From Planctomycetaceae bacterium (GTDB taxonomy: Bacteria > Planctomycetota > Planctomycetia > Pirellulales > Pirellulaceae), in assembly GCA_024225195.1 (NCBI GenBank), contig JAAEMV010000078.1, positions 1-64,000 on the forward strand: 64,000 nt of DNA, read 5' to 3'. The translations under genes were made by a program, and so were the position numbers. Under the pieces are notes generated by a model. It was not told the DNA's origin, did not search any database, and was given only the letters and a program-made list of their open reading frames with translations. Below are positions 9,599-17,369 of this stretch, piece by piece. Within the stretch, counting starts at the first letter, position 1. Every line of letters begins with the position of its first letter.

Positions 9599-10696
9599 AT
9601 GAACGATAAACATTCCGAATTTTCATTATTTCGCATCTTGGACGCGGCCTTTAACCGGACAACTGAAGGATTGCGTGTTGTCGAGGATTATGCCCGGCTC
9701 GCGATTGATGACGGGTTTTTATCGGCGGAGTTGAAACGTCTTCGACATGATTTGACGGAAGCCGGCAAGGGGATTGATCGTTCCCAAAGAATGCATGCGA
9801 GAGATACCCTTGGCGATGTCGGTACTGAAATCGAGTTGCCAAGTGAATATGAAAGAACGGCCGTTGATGAGATCGGCGTTCAATCAAGTGTTGGTTCCAG
9901 CGAAGAACCGGTTCAAGGTGTTGCCGGAACGATCAAAGCAAATTTTTCGAGGGCGCAACAAGGTCTTCGAACCATTGAAGAGTTTTCGAAGTTAATCGAC
10001 ATCGACGTTGCAAAAAAAATAGAACAAATTCGGTATCGTTGTTATTCGCTTGAGAAGGCATTCAACGCAACGCTATCTGGGCGTCGTGAACTCGTCGACG
10101 CCAGTCTCTACGCTTTAATTAATTCTCAAGGCGAATGGGAGTCCCGAGTCAAAGCAATGGTGGCGGCGGGAGTCGATCTCGTTCAATTACGTGATAAGGA
10201 TCGCACTGACCGAGAGCTTGTCTCGATTGGAAGAAAGATCGCTGAATTGACTCGTAATAGCAATACGGCGTTTATCATGAACGATCGCGCGGATTTGGCG
10301 ATTGCTGCCGGGGCGGACGGAGTGCATTTAGGACAGGATGATCTAACCGTGGGAGAAGCCAGACGAATTGTTGGCCCCTCAAAACTGATCGGTGTTTCAA
10401 CTCATTCGCTCACGCAAGCGCGAGAGGCGGTGTCAGAAGGTGCTGATTATATTGGCGTTGGGCCAGTCTTTCCCTCGACTACAAAACACTTTGAAAAACA
10501 TGTGGGGCTTACGCTGGTAAGAGAGGTTTCTGCGGAGATTAAGCTGCCGATGTTTGCAATTGGTGGAATCACTCTTGGCAACCTTTCGAAAGTCATTGAA
10601 GCGGGGGCGTGTGGGGTTGCCGTCAGTGGCGCAATGAATGGGCTGGGCGAGCTCGAGCGCGTAGTGCGAGAATTCAAACGTTGTCTCGCGGACTAG
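9599..10696 (+). CDS. thiE: Fused ThiD2-ThiE: HMP-P kinase-like domain plus thiamin phosphate synthase
   Basis: A 365-residue two-domain protein. Residues about 10-155 match the ThiD2 type (RILDAAFNRTTEGLRVVEDY, then FSRAQQGLRTIEEFSKL), a monofunctional hydroxymethylpyrimidine-phosphate kinase-like domain often fused ahead of ThiE. Residues about 165-360 are ThiE, a TIM barrel joining HMP pyrophosphate and thiazole phosphate: LVQLRDKD, FIMNDRADLAIAAGADGVHLGQ, GVSTHS, YIGVGPVFPSTTK, FAIGGI. So one chain could do two consecutive steps of thiamin synthesis in the cytoplasm. Start ATG 9599 is in an A-rich context with no strong Shine-Dalgarno. It is a single-gene unit. Confidence 0.92.
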   Translation: MNDKHSEFSLFRILDAAFNRTTEGLRVVEDYARLAIDDGFLSAELKRLRHDLTEAGKGIDRSQRMHARDTLGDVGTEIELPSEYERTAVDEIGVQSSVGSSEEPVQGVAGTIKANFSRAQQGLRTIEEFSKLIDIDVAKKIEQIRYRCYSLEKAFNATLSGRRELVDASLYALINSQGEWESRVKAMVAAGVDLVQLRDKDRTDRELVSIGRKIAELTRNSNTAFIMNDRADLAIAAGADGVHLGQDDLTVGEARRIVGPSKLIGVSTHSLTQAREAVSEGADYIGVGPVFPSTTKHFEKHVGLTLVREVSAEIKLPMFAIGGITLGNLSKVIEAGACGVAVSGAMNGLGELERVVREFKRCLAD

Positions 10697-10966
10697 GTCA
10701 ATTTTTTAATTAGTTTGGTCGCGGAGAGCCCACCGCTGCGTCTTGTGGGGCAATTCCTTGCTCCTTTCTTATGAGTATATTGCGGGTCGCGAGGGGAGAA
10801 TTTTAATTTTTGCATCCTATCTGCATTGACCTGACGTTTTATCTCGGCTGTCATCGGCTATGATTGCAAAACGATGGAAGGGTTGGTTTTGGTCTGGCAA
10901 AGCAGGCTGCCGGGTCGTCCGCATTTTTGTTTAAATGGTCTTTAAGCCGTTTGTGGCCGGAGAAAC

Positions 10967-11602
10967 GTGAAGCTAATGGAATTTCTCGATGTTCCAATTT
11001 TTGATGACGATATTTACAAGCTGATCGTTCGGCTCACGATTAACCTTGTTTTTCTCTATCTTGTTGTTGGGGTTTCCTATTGGCTTCACCAGCAAAATCA
11101 TCGCCAAGTTTTTAACTTGCTGGTTATGAATGTAGTCGTGTTCTTCATCTGCTTTACTTTGAAGAAACTCGATTTAGGACTGGGGATGGCCCTCGGTCTG
11201 TTCGCAATCTTTGCGATTATTCGGTATCGAACCGACGCGATTGACGTTAAGGACATGACGTACTTGTTTGTTGTCATTGGCTTGGCGGTCATTAATGCGT
11301 TGTCGAATAAGCAAACTTCTTATCTCGAGTTACTGCTCACAAATTCCGTTATCTTTGGGGCGACCTATCTACTTGAGTGGCGGGTGGCAGAGCCGAGAAA
11401 AGTGAAGCCACCTAAGTTGGCATCTTACGAAGTCGTCTACGACAACATCGCTTTGTTGCATCCAGACCGCGAGGAAGAACTCATTGAAGAACTCAAGCAG
11501 AGAACGGGGATCCAGGCAGTTCGTGTGAACATAAAGCAAGTTGACCTGCAAAAATCGAATGCGGTCATTGTTTTAAAGTATCGCGGAAAAGCTATTCGTT
11601 GA
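10967..11602 (+). CDS. DUF4956 family membrane protein
   Basis: A 211-residue protein. The first 135 residues contain four to five membrane helices with the DUF4956 core GMALGLFAIFAIIRYRTDAI and DVKDMTYLFVVIGLAVINAL. The last 75 residues are a soluble domain resembling the C-terminal part of related MgtC/DUF4956 proteins. Function unknown; in other bacteria such genes often sit beside VTC-type polyphosphate polymerases, but none is here. The start may be GTG 10967 (GGAG four bases upstream) or ATG 10976. Its last 11 bases overlap the end of the convergent xylulokinase gene. Confidence 0.85.
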   Translation: MKLMEFLDVPIFDDDIYKLIVRLTINLVFLYLVVGVSYWLHQQNHRQVFNLLVMNVVVFFICFTLKKLDLGLGMALGLFAIFAIIRYRTDAIDVKDMTYLFVVIGLAVINALSNKQTSYLELLLTNSVIFGATYLLEWRVAEPRKVKPPKLASYEVVYDNIALLHPDREEELIEELKQRTGIQAVRVNIKQVDLQKSNAVIVLKYRGKAIR

Positions 11603-13118
11603 TGGCTTGATCCAGTATCGGGTGAGTGCCTACGAGTTTTTTGTACTTTTGATAGGCGGCCTCGTAAGCCGTGATTGCATCAGTTTGGGGTTGGTATTGT
11701 TTGGGCGATTCCATGGCGTGCTCATTTAAGAACTCAGACCATGGACGCTTTGATCCCTCAAGCACTTGATTGCGGTATTTCGCCATTAGTGCAGCGCCCC
11801 ACGCGGTTCCCTCTTCTGCGCTCTCGAGCAGCGTAACAGGATTGGCAAATACATCGGCAAGTAACTGGGCGAGTTCTGGAGTCTTCGTCAGCCCTCCAGA
11901 GAGGACTAATTCCGTGCGAGGGAATCCTTGGCCATCGAGAATTTCGCAACCGAGACGAAGGTTGAACATCGTGGCCAGCAACGCGGATTTTACTAGGTTG
12001 CCCGGGGTGGCGTTTTCAGAGTTGAGCCCGACTAGCATTGCGGTTCCACCGCGTTGAACATTGAGGCCAGGTTCGTCGTCCATAAACGGGAGTGCCAGGA
12101 TTCCGCCGCAGTCGGGAGCGGCGTCGAGAAGCATTGGGATGACCTTTTCAAACCCGTCACCTCGGCTTCCACCGATTGCCTGTCCAAACATTTCGACGAC
12201 GCTGTTCATAAAAGTCGTACCATTGCGAAGCCAAACCATATTGATTGGTTTGCCGTCGGGGGCACAAAAATGGTCAACTGCTTTGCTGACACCGGAAAAC
12301 GAACGGTCGCCTACCGAGTTTGCGCAAACGGAGGTTCCAAAACTACAGGAGATCATTCCTGCCTCACCGATCAGAGAACCGGCGAGCGCCGCAGGTTGAT
12401 CGCCTTCGGCGGGAGCGACAGGGGTTCCTGCGGGCAGTCCGAGTCGAGCGGCCCCTTGGGCGTTGAGGACTCCACCGGATTGTCCAGCTTGTCGGACTTT
12501 GGGTAAAAGCGATTGCAGTGGCGAGGAATGGCCAGCGACGCTGTCATATTTCTCAAGAAGTCCGAGGTCGTAATCGAGGGTTTTCTGATCAATGGGGAAC
12601 ATCCCCGCTGCATCACCAATGCCTAGCAACCAGTCCCCGGTAAGTTGGTAGGCCAGCCAGCCAGCTGGAGTTGTGATGTGGCGGGTTTGTTGAGCCAGTT
12701 CGGGGCGGTTGCGCAAAGTCCAGAGCCATCTTGCCGAGGTAATCCTTTTGGGCATTTTTACGCCCATCGCTTCGGTGAGCTCGTTTTCTTCTGCTTCGTT
12801 TCGGGCATCACACCAAAGCCTTGCTGGCCCCAGTGAGACGCCGTTCTCGTCCGCAAGAACTTCCCCGTGCATTTGTCCAGAGATTCCAATCGCCAAAACT
12901 TCGAAATCGTCATTCATTTGATCGCGAAGGTGACGCATGGCGTTTGAGAGTGCATCGTCCCAGTCAGAGGGAAGTTGTTCATAGCATCCTTCAGCAAGAT
13001 TCGGGACCATCTCGTAAGATGCCTCACCTGTGCCGAGAACTTTCAGGTCTTCATCGGTGAAGACGACCGAAAGTCCTTGCGTACCCGCATCAATACCTAA
13101 GTAGCCCTTAATTGCCAT
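11592..13118 (-). CDS. xylB: Xylulokinase (FGGY family)
   Basis: A 508-residue carbohydrate kinase of the FGGY family, usual length for xylulokinases. The N-terminal phosphate-binding loop is GIDAGTQGLSVVF, the substrate region has GISGQMHGEVLAD, and the C-terminal domain has the ATP-site glycines LVLSGGLTKTPELAQLLAD followed by EEGTAWGAALMA. It should phosphorylate D-xylulose to xylulose 5-phosphate with ATP. Start ATG 13118 follows GAGGATG. No xylose isomerase or sugar transporter is nearby, so the substrate could be a related ketose. The upstream neighbour on the same strand is the Fae homologue, 109 bases away. Confidence 0.88.
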   Translation of the reverse strand: MAIKGYLGIDAGTQGLSVVFTDEDLKVLGTGEASYEMVPNLAEGCYEQLPSDWDDALSNAMRHLRDQMNDDFEVLAIGISGQMHGEVLADENGVSLGPARLWCDARNEAEENELTEAMGVKMPKRITSARWLWTLRNRPELAQQTRHITTPAGWLAYQLTGDWLLGIGDAAGMFPIDQKTLDYDLGLLEKYDSVAGHSSPLQSLLPKVRQAGQSGGVLNAQGAARLGLPAGTPVAPAEGDQPAALAGSLIGEAGMISCSFGTSVCANSVGDRSFSGVSKAVDHFCAPDGKPINMVWLRNGTTFMNSVVEMFGQAIGGSRGDGFEKVIPMLLDAAPDCGGILALPFMDDEPGLNVQRGGTAMLVGLNSENATPGNLVKSALLATMFNLRLGCEILDGQGFPRTELVLSGGLTKTPELAQLLADVFANPVTLLESAEEGTAWGAALMAKYRNQVLEGSKRPWSEFLNEHAMESPKQYQPQTDAITAYEAAYQKYKKLVGTHPILDQAINE

Positions 13119-13227
13119 CTGTTTGCATCCTCAACTTCGAATGTGACTTGGAATCAACAATCTCTAAAAACCAAAGACCTTCCCATTGTGGTCGATCTTT
13201 TGATTTCCAAATTAGCGATGAACTGAA

Positions 13228-13776
13228 TTAAATTTCACCAGCGAGTCCGCGTTCATAATACTTGTGCGTGATCGATTCCTGATTTTCCAGTAACCAGTCG
13301 ATGTCCGGTTCGTTGCACATTGCCTTGCGGATCGCCTGGGTCGTGGCCTCGCGATGGATTTCAAACAAAGCCTTGTGATCGAGGTTGTCGTCAGTTGCGA
13401 CTCCGGGGTTTAGCCAGACGGAGCAGATGATTCCCAGGTCATTTGCTTTTTCTTTGGGGATGAATCCCGCGCGGACGGCATCAAGTACGCCGTTGGCGAT
13501 TGCTGCCTGAACCGTTCCCATGAGTATATTAGTGTAGCGGGAGCTCTTGACGGTGACTTTACTAACCATCAGCGTTACCGGGCGAACCTGGATGTCTGTG
13601 TTAAGGATAGCAAATACTTTTGAGTGCCCAGCGGATTGGTTACCGGTCAAGGTAGCGATGGCAGTTCCCACGGGGCCATCGAGTTCGCCGATGACGATCT
13701 CAGGCTCGGCGGCCGTAAATGGAGGTCCTCCTGCAATCAGGCATTCGCCGGTTCTCATTACAATTCGTTCGCTCAT
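13228..13776 (-). CDS. Formaldehyde-activating enzyme (Fae) homologue, divergent active site
   Basis: A 182-residue protein alignable with Fae along most of its length: GECLIAGGPP, IVIGELDGPVGTA, TLMVSKVTV, AIANGVLDAVRAGFIPKEKANDLGI and FEIHREATTQAIRKAM. Fae condenses formaldehyde with tetrahydromethanopterin in C1-metabolising bacteria, and Planctomycetes are known to carry such genes. By my hand alignment, the histidine of the Fae motif AHIDLIIG falls on glutamate here (AEPEIVIG), so this may be a paralogue with another or no catalytic role. I chose ATG 13776 over the TTG at 13782. It could be co-transcribed with xylB downstream. No other methanopterin gene is in the window. Confidence 0.85.
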   Translation of the reverse strand: MSERIVMRTGECLIAGGPPFTAAEPEIVIGELDGPVGTAIATLTGNQSAGHSKVFAILNTDIQVRPVTLMVSKVTVKSSRYTNILMGTVQAAIANGVLDAVRAGFIPKEKANDLGIICSVWLNPGVATDDNLDHKALFEIHREATTQAIRKAMCNEPDIDWLLENQESITHKYYERGLAGEI

Positions 13777-13984
13777 GATCAACTCGCTATTTTTGATTTG
13801 AAAATAGTAATTTTCGTTAAGTAGATTCTGAGTCTAAGATCTGTTGGCTATTATGTCACGGGTGTAATAATAAAAATGAATCGATCTGAAGTGGTACCGG
13901 TTCCGGCGAAGCGTCCGCTTGGGTTTGATTGGAATTCAAATCAGCCACCTTAACATTCTTAAAACATTTATCTCTGAGAAATAC

Positions 13985-14584
13985 ATGATCGAAGTAGAGT
14001 TAAAGTTTCCAGTCGCTTCGCTTGAAGAGATCCGGAGTCATTTGCAGTCGTTGGGAGCAATCTCCGAGGGTGTTTCAGTTCAAGCCGATGAGTATTTCAA
14101 TGATCCAAAACGCAATTATGCAAAACTAGATATCGCGGTGCGGATTCGGCAGAGCGACGATGAATTCTGGCTTACTTTTAAAGGGCCGAATTTGGATCCA
14201 GCGGCGAAAATCCGAAAAGAGATCGAAATGCCACTTAACGACGCTTTGGCTGCTGAGCAAATGCGGGGAGTGCTGGCAGGCATGGGGTTGGTTTCGGTTG
14301 CCAAGGTTATGAAGCGCCGGGAGGAATTTGTCGGCTGCGATGATTTGTCTTCTGTCCATTTTTGCTTGGATGAAGTAACTGAAGTGGGTGGGTTTGTAGA
14401 ATTGGAATTGGTGGTTGAGTCTCAAGAGGGAGTTGAGCCAGCCAAGCTTAAGCTGATTGCTCTAGCAGATCAGTTGGGATTATCGGGCAGCACGCGAACA
14501 AGTTATTTGGAGATGTTGCTGGAGTCACGCGAATCGACGCTCACAGATTCTCCGACGGGTCCTCGTGAAAATCAGCAGGAATGA
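13985..14584 (+). CDS. CYTH-domain protein (class IV adenylate cyclase / triphosphatase family)
   Basis: A 199-residue CYTH domain. It opens with the signature MIEVELKFP (the ExExK motif), continues with DEYFNDPKRNYAKLDIAVRIRQ and FWLTFKGP, and carries the later acidic strands HFCLDEVTEVGGFVELELVVE. These residues line a tunnel binding triphosphates. Members are adenylate cyclases (CyaB type), thiamin triphosphatases or inorganic triphosphatases, and sequence alone does not decide which. I chose ATG 13985, where the domain begins, over the track start 13919. The MFS gene follows after 13 bases, so they are probably co-transcribed. Confidence 0.9.
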   Translation: MIEVELKFPVASLEEIRSHLQSLGAISEGVSVQADEYFNDPKRNYAKLDIAVRIRQSDDEFWLTFKGPNLDPAAKIRKEIEMPLNDALAAEQMRGVLAGMGLVSVAKVMKRREEFVGCDDLSSVHFCLDEVTEVGGFVELELVVESQEGVEPAKLKLIALADQLGLSGSTRTSYLEMLLESRESTLTDSPTGPRENQQE

Positions 14585-14597
14585 CTAAACTTGCGGC

Positions 14598-15977
14598 ATG
14601 TCCTCTGAACCGCCTGACGATCCCTCTGAAACACCGCTGCGTTCTCCCCTGCCCCAATCTGATCGTGGATCTGAAGGGCAAGAGAGTTTCGATCAGGTGT
14701 GTTCGGTGATTGAACCGCCAGAACATGCTCACAATTTTCGGCTGGCAGTCCTCTACATGGTTTTCATGAGAACGGGCTGGATCTTTAAAACTGAGAGCAT
14801 CATTATGCCCGCGGTTCTAGACGTCATTGGTGGTGCCGGTTGGCTGAGAGGCTGTCTACCGATGCTAAACCGCCTTGGACAGAGTCTGCCGCCCATGTTG
14901 GCGTCCGATCGTGTCCGCGGAGCGAGATTAAAAAAACTTGGATTGTGCGCCACGACTTCAACGATGGGCATTTGTTTTCTATTACTTGCGGCCATCTGGG
15001 CGATAACCGAGGGAGCGAAAAGTTGGTGGCTTCCCGTAGTGTTTCTTTTAGTTTACGCCGTGTTTTTTACCGCGACGGGGATCAATATGATGATCCTGAA
15101 TACGATTTCCGGAAAACTGATCCGTGTCGATCGTCGCGGGCGACTGTCTTTGTTGGGAACGGTGATTGGCGCGACCATCGCCGTCGTTTGCGGCTGGTAT
15201 TTTTTAAATCGCTGGCTGGTCGATGGGTCTAGTGCTGATGGGACTCGAGCGAATTTTGAAATGATATTTTTCTTTACCGGCATGACCTTTTTAGGGGCTG
15301 CGGTGGTGGGCCTGTTTCTTAGGGAGGCCCCGGATGAAAATTTGATACAGCGGCGCGGTGGCAAAGATCTGCTACTGGCGGCCTATGAGACTTTTAAGAC
15401 CGATCGCAACTTCCGAAGGCTTGCGATTATTGCAGCGTTGTTTGGGATGTACCTAACCTTATTCCCGCATTACCAGCGTCTCGGTCGAGATCGGCTTGAC
15501 CTTGGTTTAAGCGCGTTGATTCCCTGGGTGTTGGCTCAGAATATTGGAGCGGCACTCTTTAGTATCCCTACCGGCTGGCTGGCGGATCGCTACGGTAATC
15601 GATTGGTACTTCAGTTGATCATGGTGGTGTTGTGCATCGCCCCTCTGTTGGCGTTGGCTATTTCGTGGAGTGCTGATCTGCAACCTGCCTGGTTTACGGT
15701 TGTGTTTGGTTTGTTGGGGCTGACACCCGTGGCGATGCGGTTCCTTAACAACTATACGTTGGAGATTGCGAGCCGAGATGAGCACCCACGCTACTTGAGC
15801 ACGCTGGCTTTCGCGATCGCGGCTCCCCCGATTCTATTGAGTCCATTAATTGGTGCGTTGATCGACTCCGTTGGTTTTGAGCTGATTTTTGCGATCGTGA
15901 CGGGGTGCGTGTTTACGGGTTGGCTGCTGGCATTCACGTTGGCAGAACCTCGGGATTTGAGCTCAGGTTCGGAATAA
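14598..15977 (+). CDS. MFS transporter
   Basis: A 459-residue integral membrane protein with about 12 hydrophobic segments after a 50-residue acidic, soluble N-terminus. A motif-A-like loop, GWLADRYGNRLVLQ, occurs about two-thirds along, between the helices where the second-half copy is expected. The N-terminal half has a charged loop LASDRVRGARLKKLGL in the first-half motif position. Substrate unknown. It follows the CYTH gene by 13 bases. The exact start is uncertain because no strong ribosome site precedes ATG 14598. Confidence 0.85.
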   Translation: MSSEPPDDPSETPLRSPLPQSDRGSEGQESFDQVCSVIEPPEHAHNFRLAVLYMVFMRTGWIFKTESIIMPAVLDVIGGAGWLRGCLPMLNRLGQSLPPMLASDRVRGARLKKLGLCATTSTMGICFLLLAAIWAITEGAKSWWLPVVFLLVYAVFFTATGINMMILNTISGKLIRVDRRGRLSLLGTVIGATIAVVCGWYFLNRWLVDGSSADGTRANFEMIFFFTGMTFLGAAVVGLFLREAPDENLIQRRGGKDLLLAAYETFKTDRNFRRLAIIAALFGMYLTLFPHYQRLGRDRLDLGLSALIPWVLAQNIGAALFSIPTGWLADRYGNRLVLQLIMVVLCIAPLLALAISWSADLQPAWFTVVFGLLGLTPVAMRFLNNYTLEIASRDEHPRYLSTLAFAIAAPPILLSPLIGALIDSVGFELIFAIVTGCVFTGWLLAFTLAEPRDLSSGSE

Positions 15978-16146
15978 CGTTCATTTTTGCGAGGGTTGCA
16001 GCGTCTGCCCCTCCAGAAGTGTGAGTTTAGTAACAGTCCCTAATAAGTTGAATAATTCTCACGACCGTTGACTCTGGATTTTGCTGACATCGATCGATAG
16101 ACTCTCCGATAAATTATTGTGTCTTGGTTTTGTTGGAGAGAAACAG

Positions 16147-16998
16147 GTGAAGTCTAATTTTAAAGCTATGCGAATCTCGTGCTCTGGTCTGTTGGCGTTG
16201 GCCGTTGTCTTGGTCGCATCTTCGGTTTCAAACGCTCAGGATTTGACAGGTGTAAAGTGCATCCTGAATGGCAAGAAATCTGCGAAGGCGAGTGCGTCCG
16301 TCGACTATCAAGGCGGCAAGGTTTACTTTTGCTGCGGCAATTGCGTGAAAACGTTTAAGGCCGACATGAAACTGAAGGATAAAGCAAAGTACACCACGAA
16401 AGCGAATCACCAGTTGGTCGTGACTGGTCAATTTACTCAAAAGGCCTGCCCGATCAGCGGTGGTGCGGTGGATGCGTCCAAAGTCGCCGAGGTAGGTGGT
16501 ACCAAAGTGGCATTTTGTTGCGGCAATTGTCTTGGAAAAGTCAACAGCGCTGAGGGACTGGCGGCAAAGGCTGATCTAGTTTTCTCCAAAGCTGCGTTCG
16601 CAAAAGGTTTTGAGAAGAAAAAAGCCGAAGTGAATTTGGAGTCTATCAATTGCTTGCTAATGAAAAAGCGAAAAGTGGTTGAATCCAAATCAGTAGATTA
16701 CAAAGACGGGAAAGTCTATTTCTGCTGTGGTCGATGCGTCAAAAAGTTTTCTGGTTCGCCCGCAAAATTCGAAACGCTGGCAAACCACCAACTTGTTGCC
16801 TCGGGGCAATACCACCAGATTGGCTGCCCTATTTCAGGTGGCGATGTCGATGAAGACCAATCAGTGGTGGTTGGTGGTGTGACCGTCAAATTGTGTTGCG
16901 ACAAATGCAAAGCAAAAGTTGAAGGTGCCGCTTCGGAGGAAGCAAAGATTGAATTAGTGTTCGGGAAGAAGCGGTTTGATAAAGCGTTCTCTAACTAA
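16147..16998 (+). CDS. Secreted Cys-rich protein with four YHS/TRASH-like metal-binding modules
   Basis: A 283-residue protein with a clear signal peptide (lysines, then LLALAVVLVASSVSNAQ). The rest is two copies of a two-module unit. Each unit has one module ending FCCGNCVKTF or FCCGRCVKKF, and one beginning CPISGG and ending with FCCGNC or LCCDKC, then a similar close (ADLVFSKAAF, IELVFGKKRF). Four CCxxC clusters, each with an upstream Cys, suggest four metal sites, as in YHS or TRASH zinc/copper domains. Location would be periplasmic or extracellular. I chose GTG 16147, with GGAGAG eight bases upstream, over the track start. A terminator follows. No named family beyond the YHS-like resemblance. 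Confidence 0.8.
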   Translation: MKSNFKAMRISCSGLLALAVVLVASSVSNAQDLTGVKCILNGKKSAKASASVDYQGGKVYFCCGNCVKTFKADMKLKDKAKYTTKANHQLVVTGQFTQKACPISGGAVDASKVAEVGGTKVAFCCGNCLGKVNSAEGLAAKADLVFSKAAFAKGFEKKKAEVNLESINCLLMKKRKVVESKSVDYKDGKVYFCCGRCVKKFSGSPAKFETLANHQLVASGQYHQIGCPISGGDVDEDQSVVVGGVTVKLCCDKCKAKVEGAASEEAKIELVFGKKRFDKAFSN

Positions 16999-17048
16999 GA
17001 ACTGTTGGGACTATCCGCCTGAGATATAAATTCTCAAGTGAAATGAAG

Positions 17049-17072
17049 ACCGCGATGGATCGCGGTTTTTTA
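17049..17072 (+). terminator. Rho-independent terminator after the Cys-rich gene
   Basis: Stem ACCGCGA / TCGCGGT with the tetraloop TGGA, followed by TTTTT. It lies 50 bases after the Cys-rich gene stop and just ahead of the small membrane-peptide gene, so the latter probably has its own transcript or relies on readthrough. Confidence 0.8.
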
Positions 17073-17102
17073 AATCTAGGCAACTATCAAAGGGAGTTAC
17101 TT

Positions 17103-17255
17103 ATGTCGTCTTCAGATACACCAGTCGAGAAAGATTACGACCCGGTGAAAAATCCACGGCCAGAAGATCTGCACGCTTATGGAATCGGAAGTGCTTTGAT
17201 TTGGTTTGCAGGTTTGCTTGCTTTATTGGCGATCGTTTACTGGGTCGCGTTTTAG
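17103..17255 (+). CDS. Small single-span membrane protein (50 aa)
   Basis: Start ATG 17103 follows AGGGAG, a good ribosome site, and lies inside the longer track ORF 17043..17255. The product is 50 residues: a polar, Asp/Pro-rich first half (VEKDYDPVKNPRPEDLHAYG), then one membrane helix (ALIWFAGLLALLAIVYWVAF) at the extreme C-terminus, so it is probably tail-anchored. It lies between a terminator and lpxB on the same strand. No family recognised. The good ribosome site and sharp two-part composition favour a real gene. Confidence 0.65.
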   Translation: MSSSDTPVEKDYDPVKNPRPEDLHAYGIGSALIWFAGLLALLAIVYWVAF

Positions 17256-17369
17256 TTCGTCTTCAACAGTTAAACAAAAGCGGTAAATCGCGAGTTTTTA
17301 CTGATCTTTCCGCGTTGGCGTGGCTTTGGCATAATTTCTGTTATTCAGAAACTGGCCAGGGACGGACCA

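Noticed and set aside
13165-13205. Terminator between the Fae homologue and xylB
   Set aside because: Only a bulged, short stem (GACC/GGTC) can be drawn; not strong enough to list.
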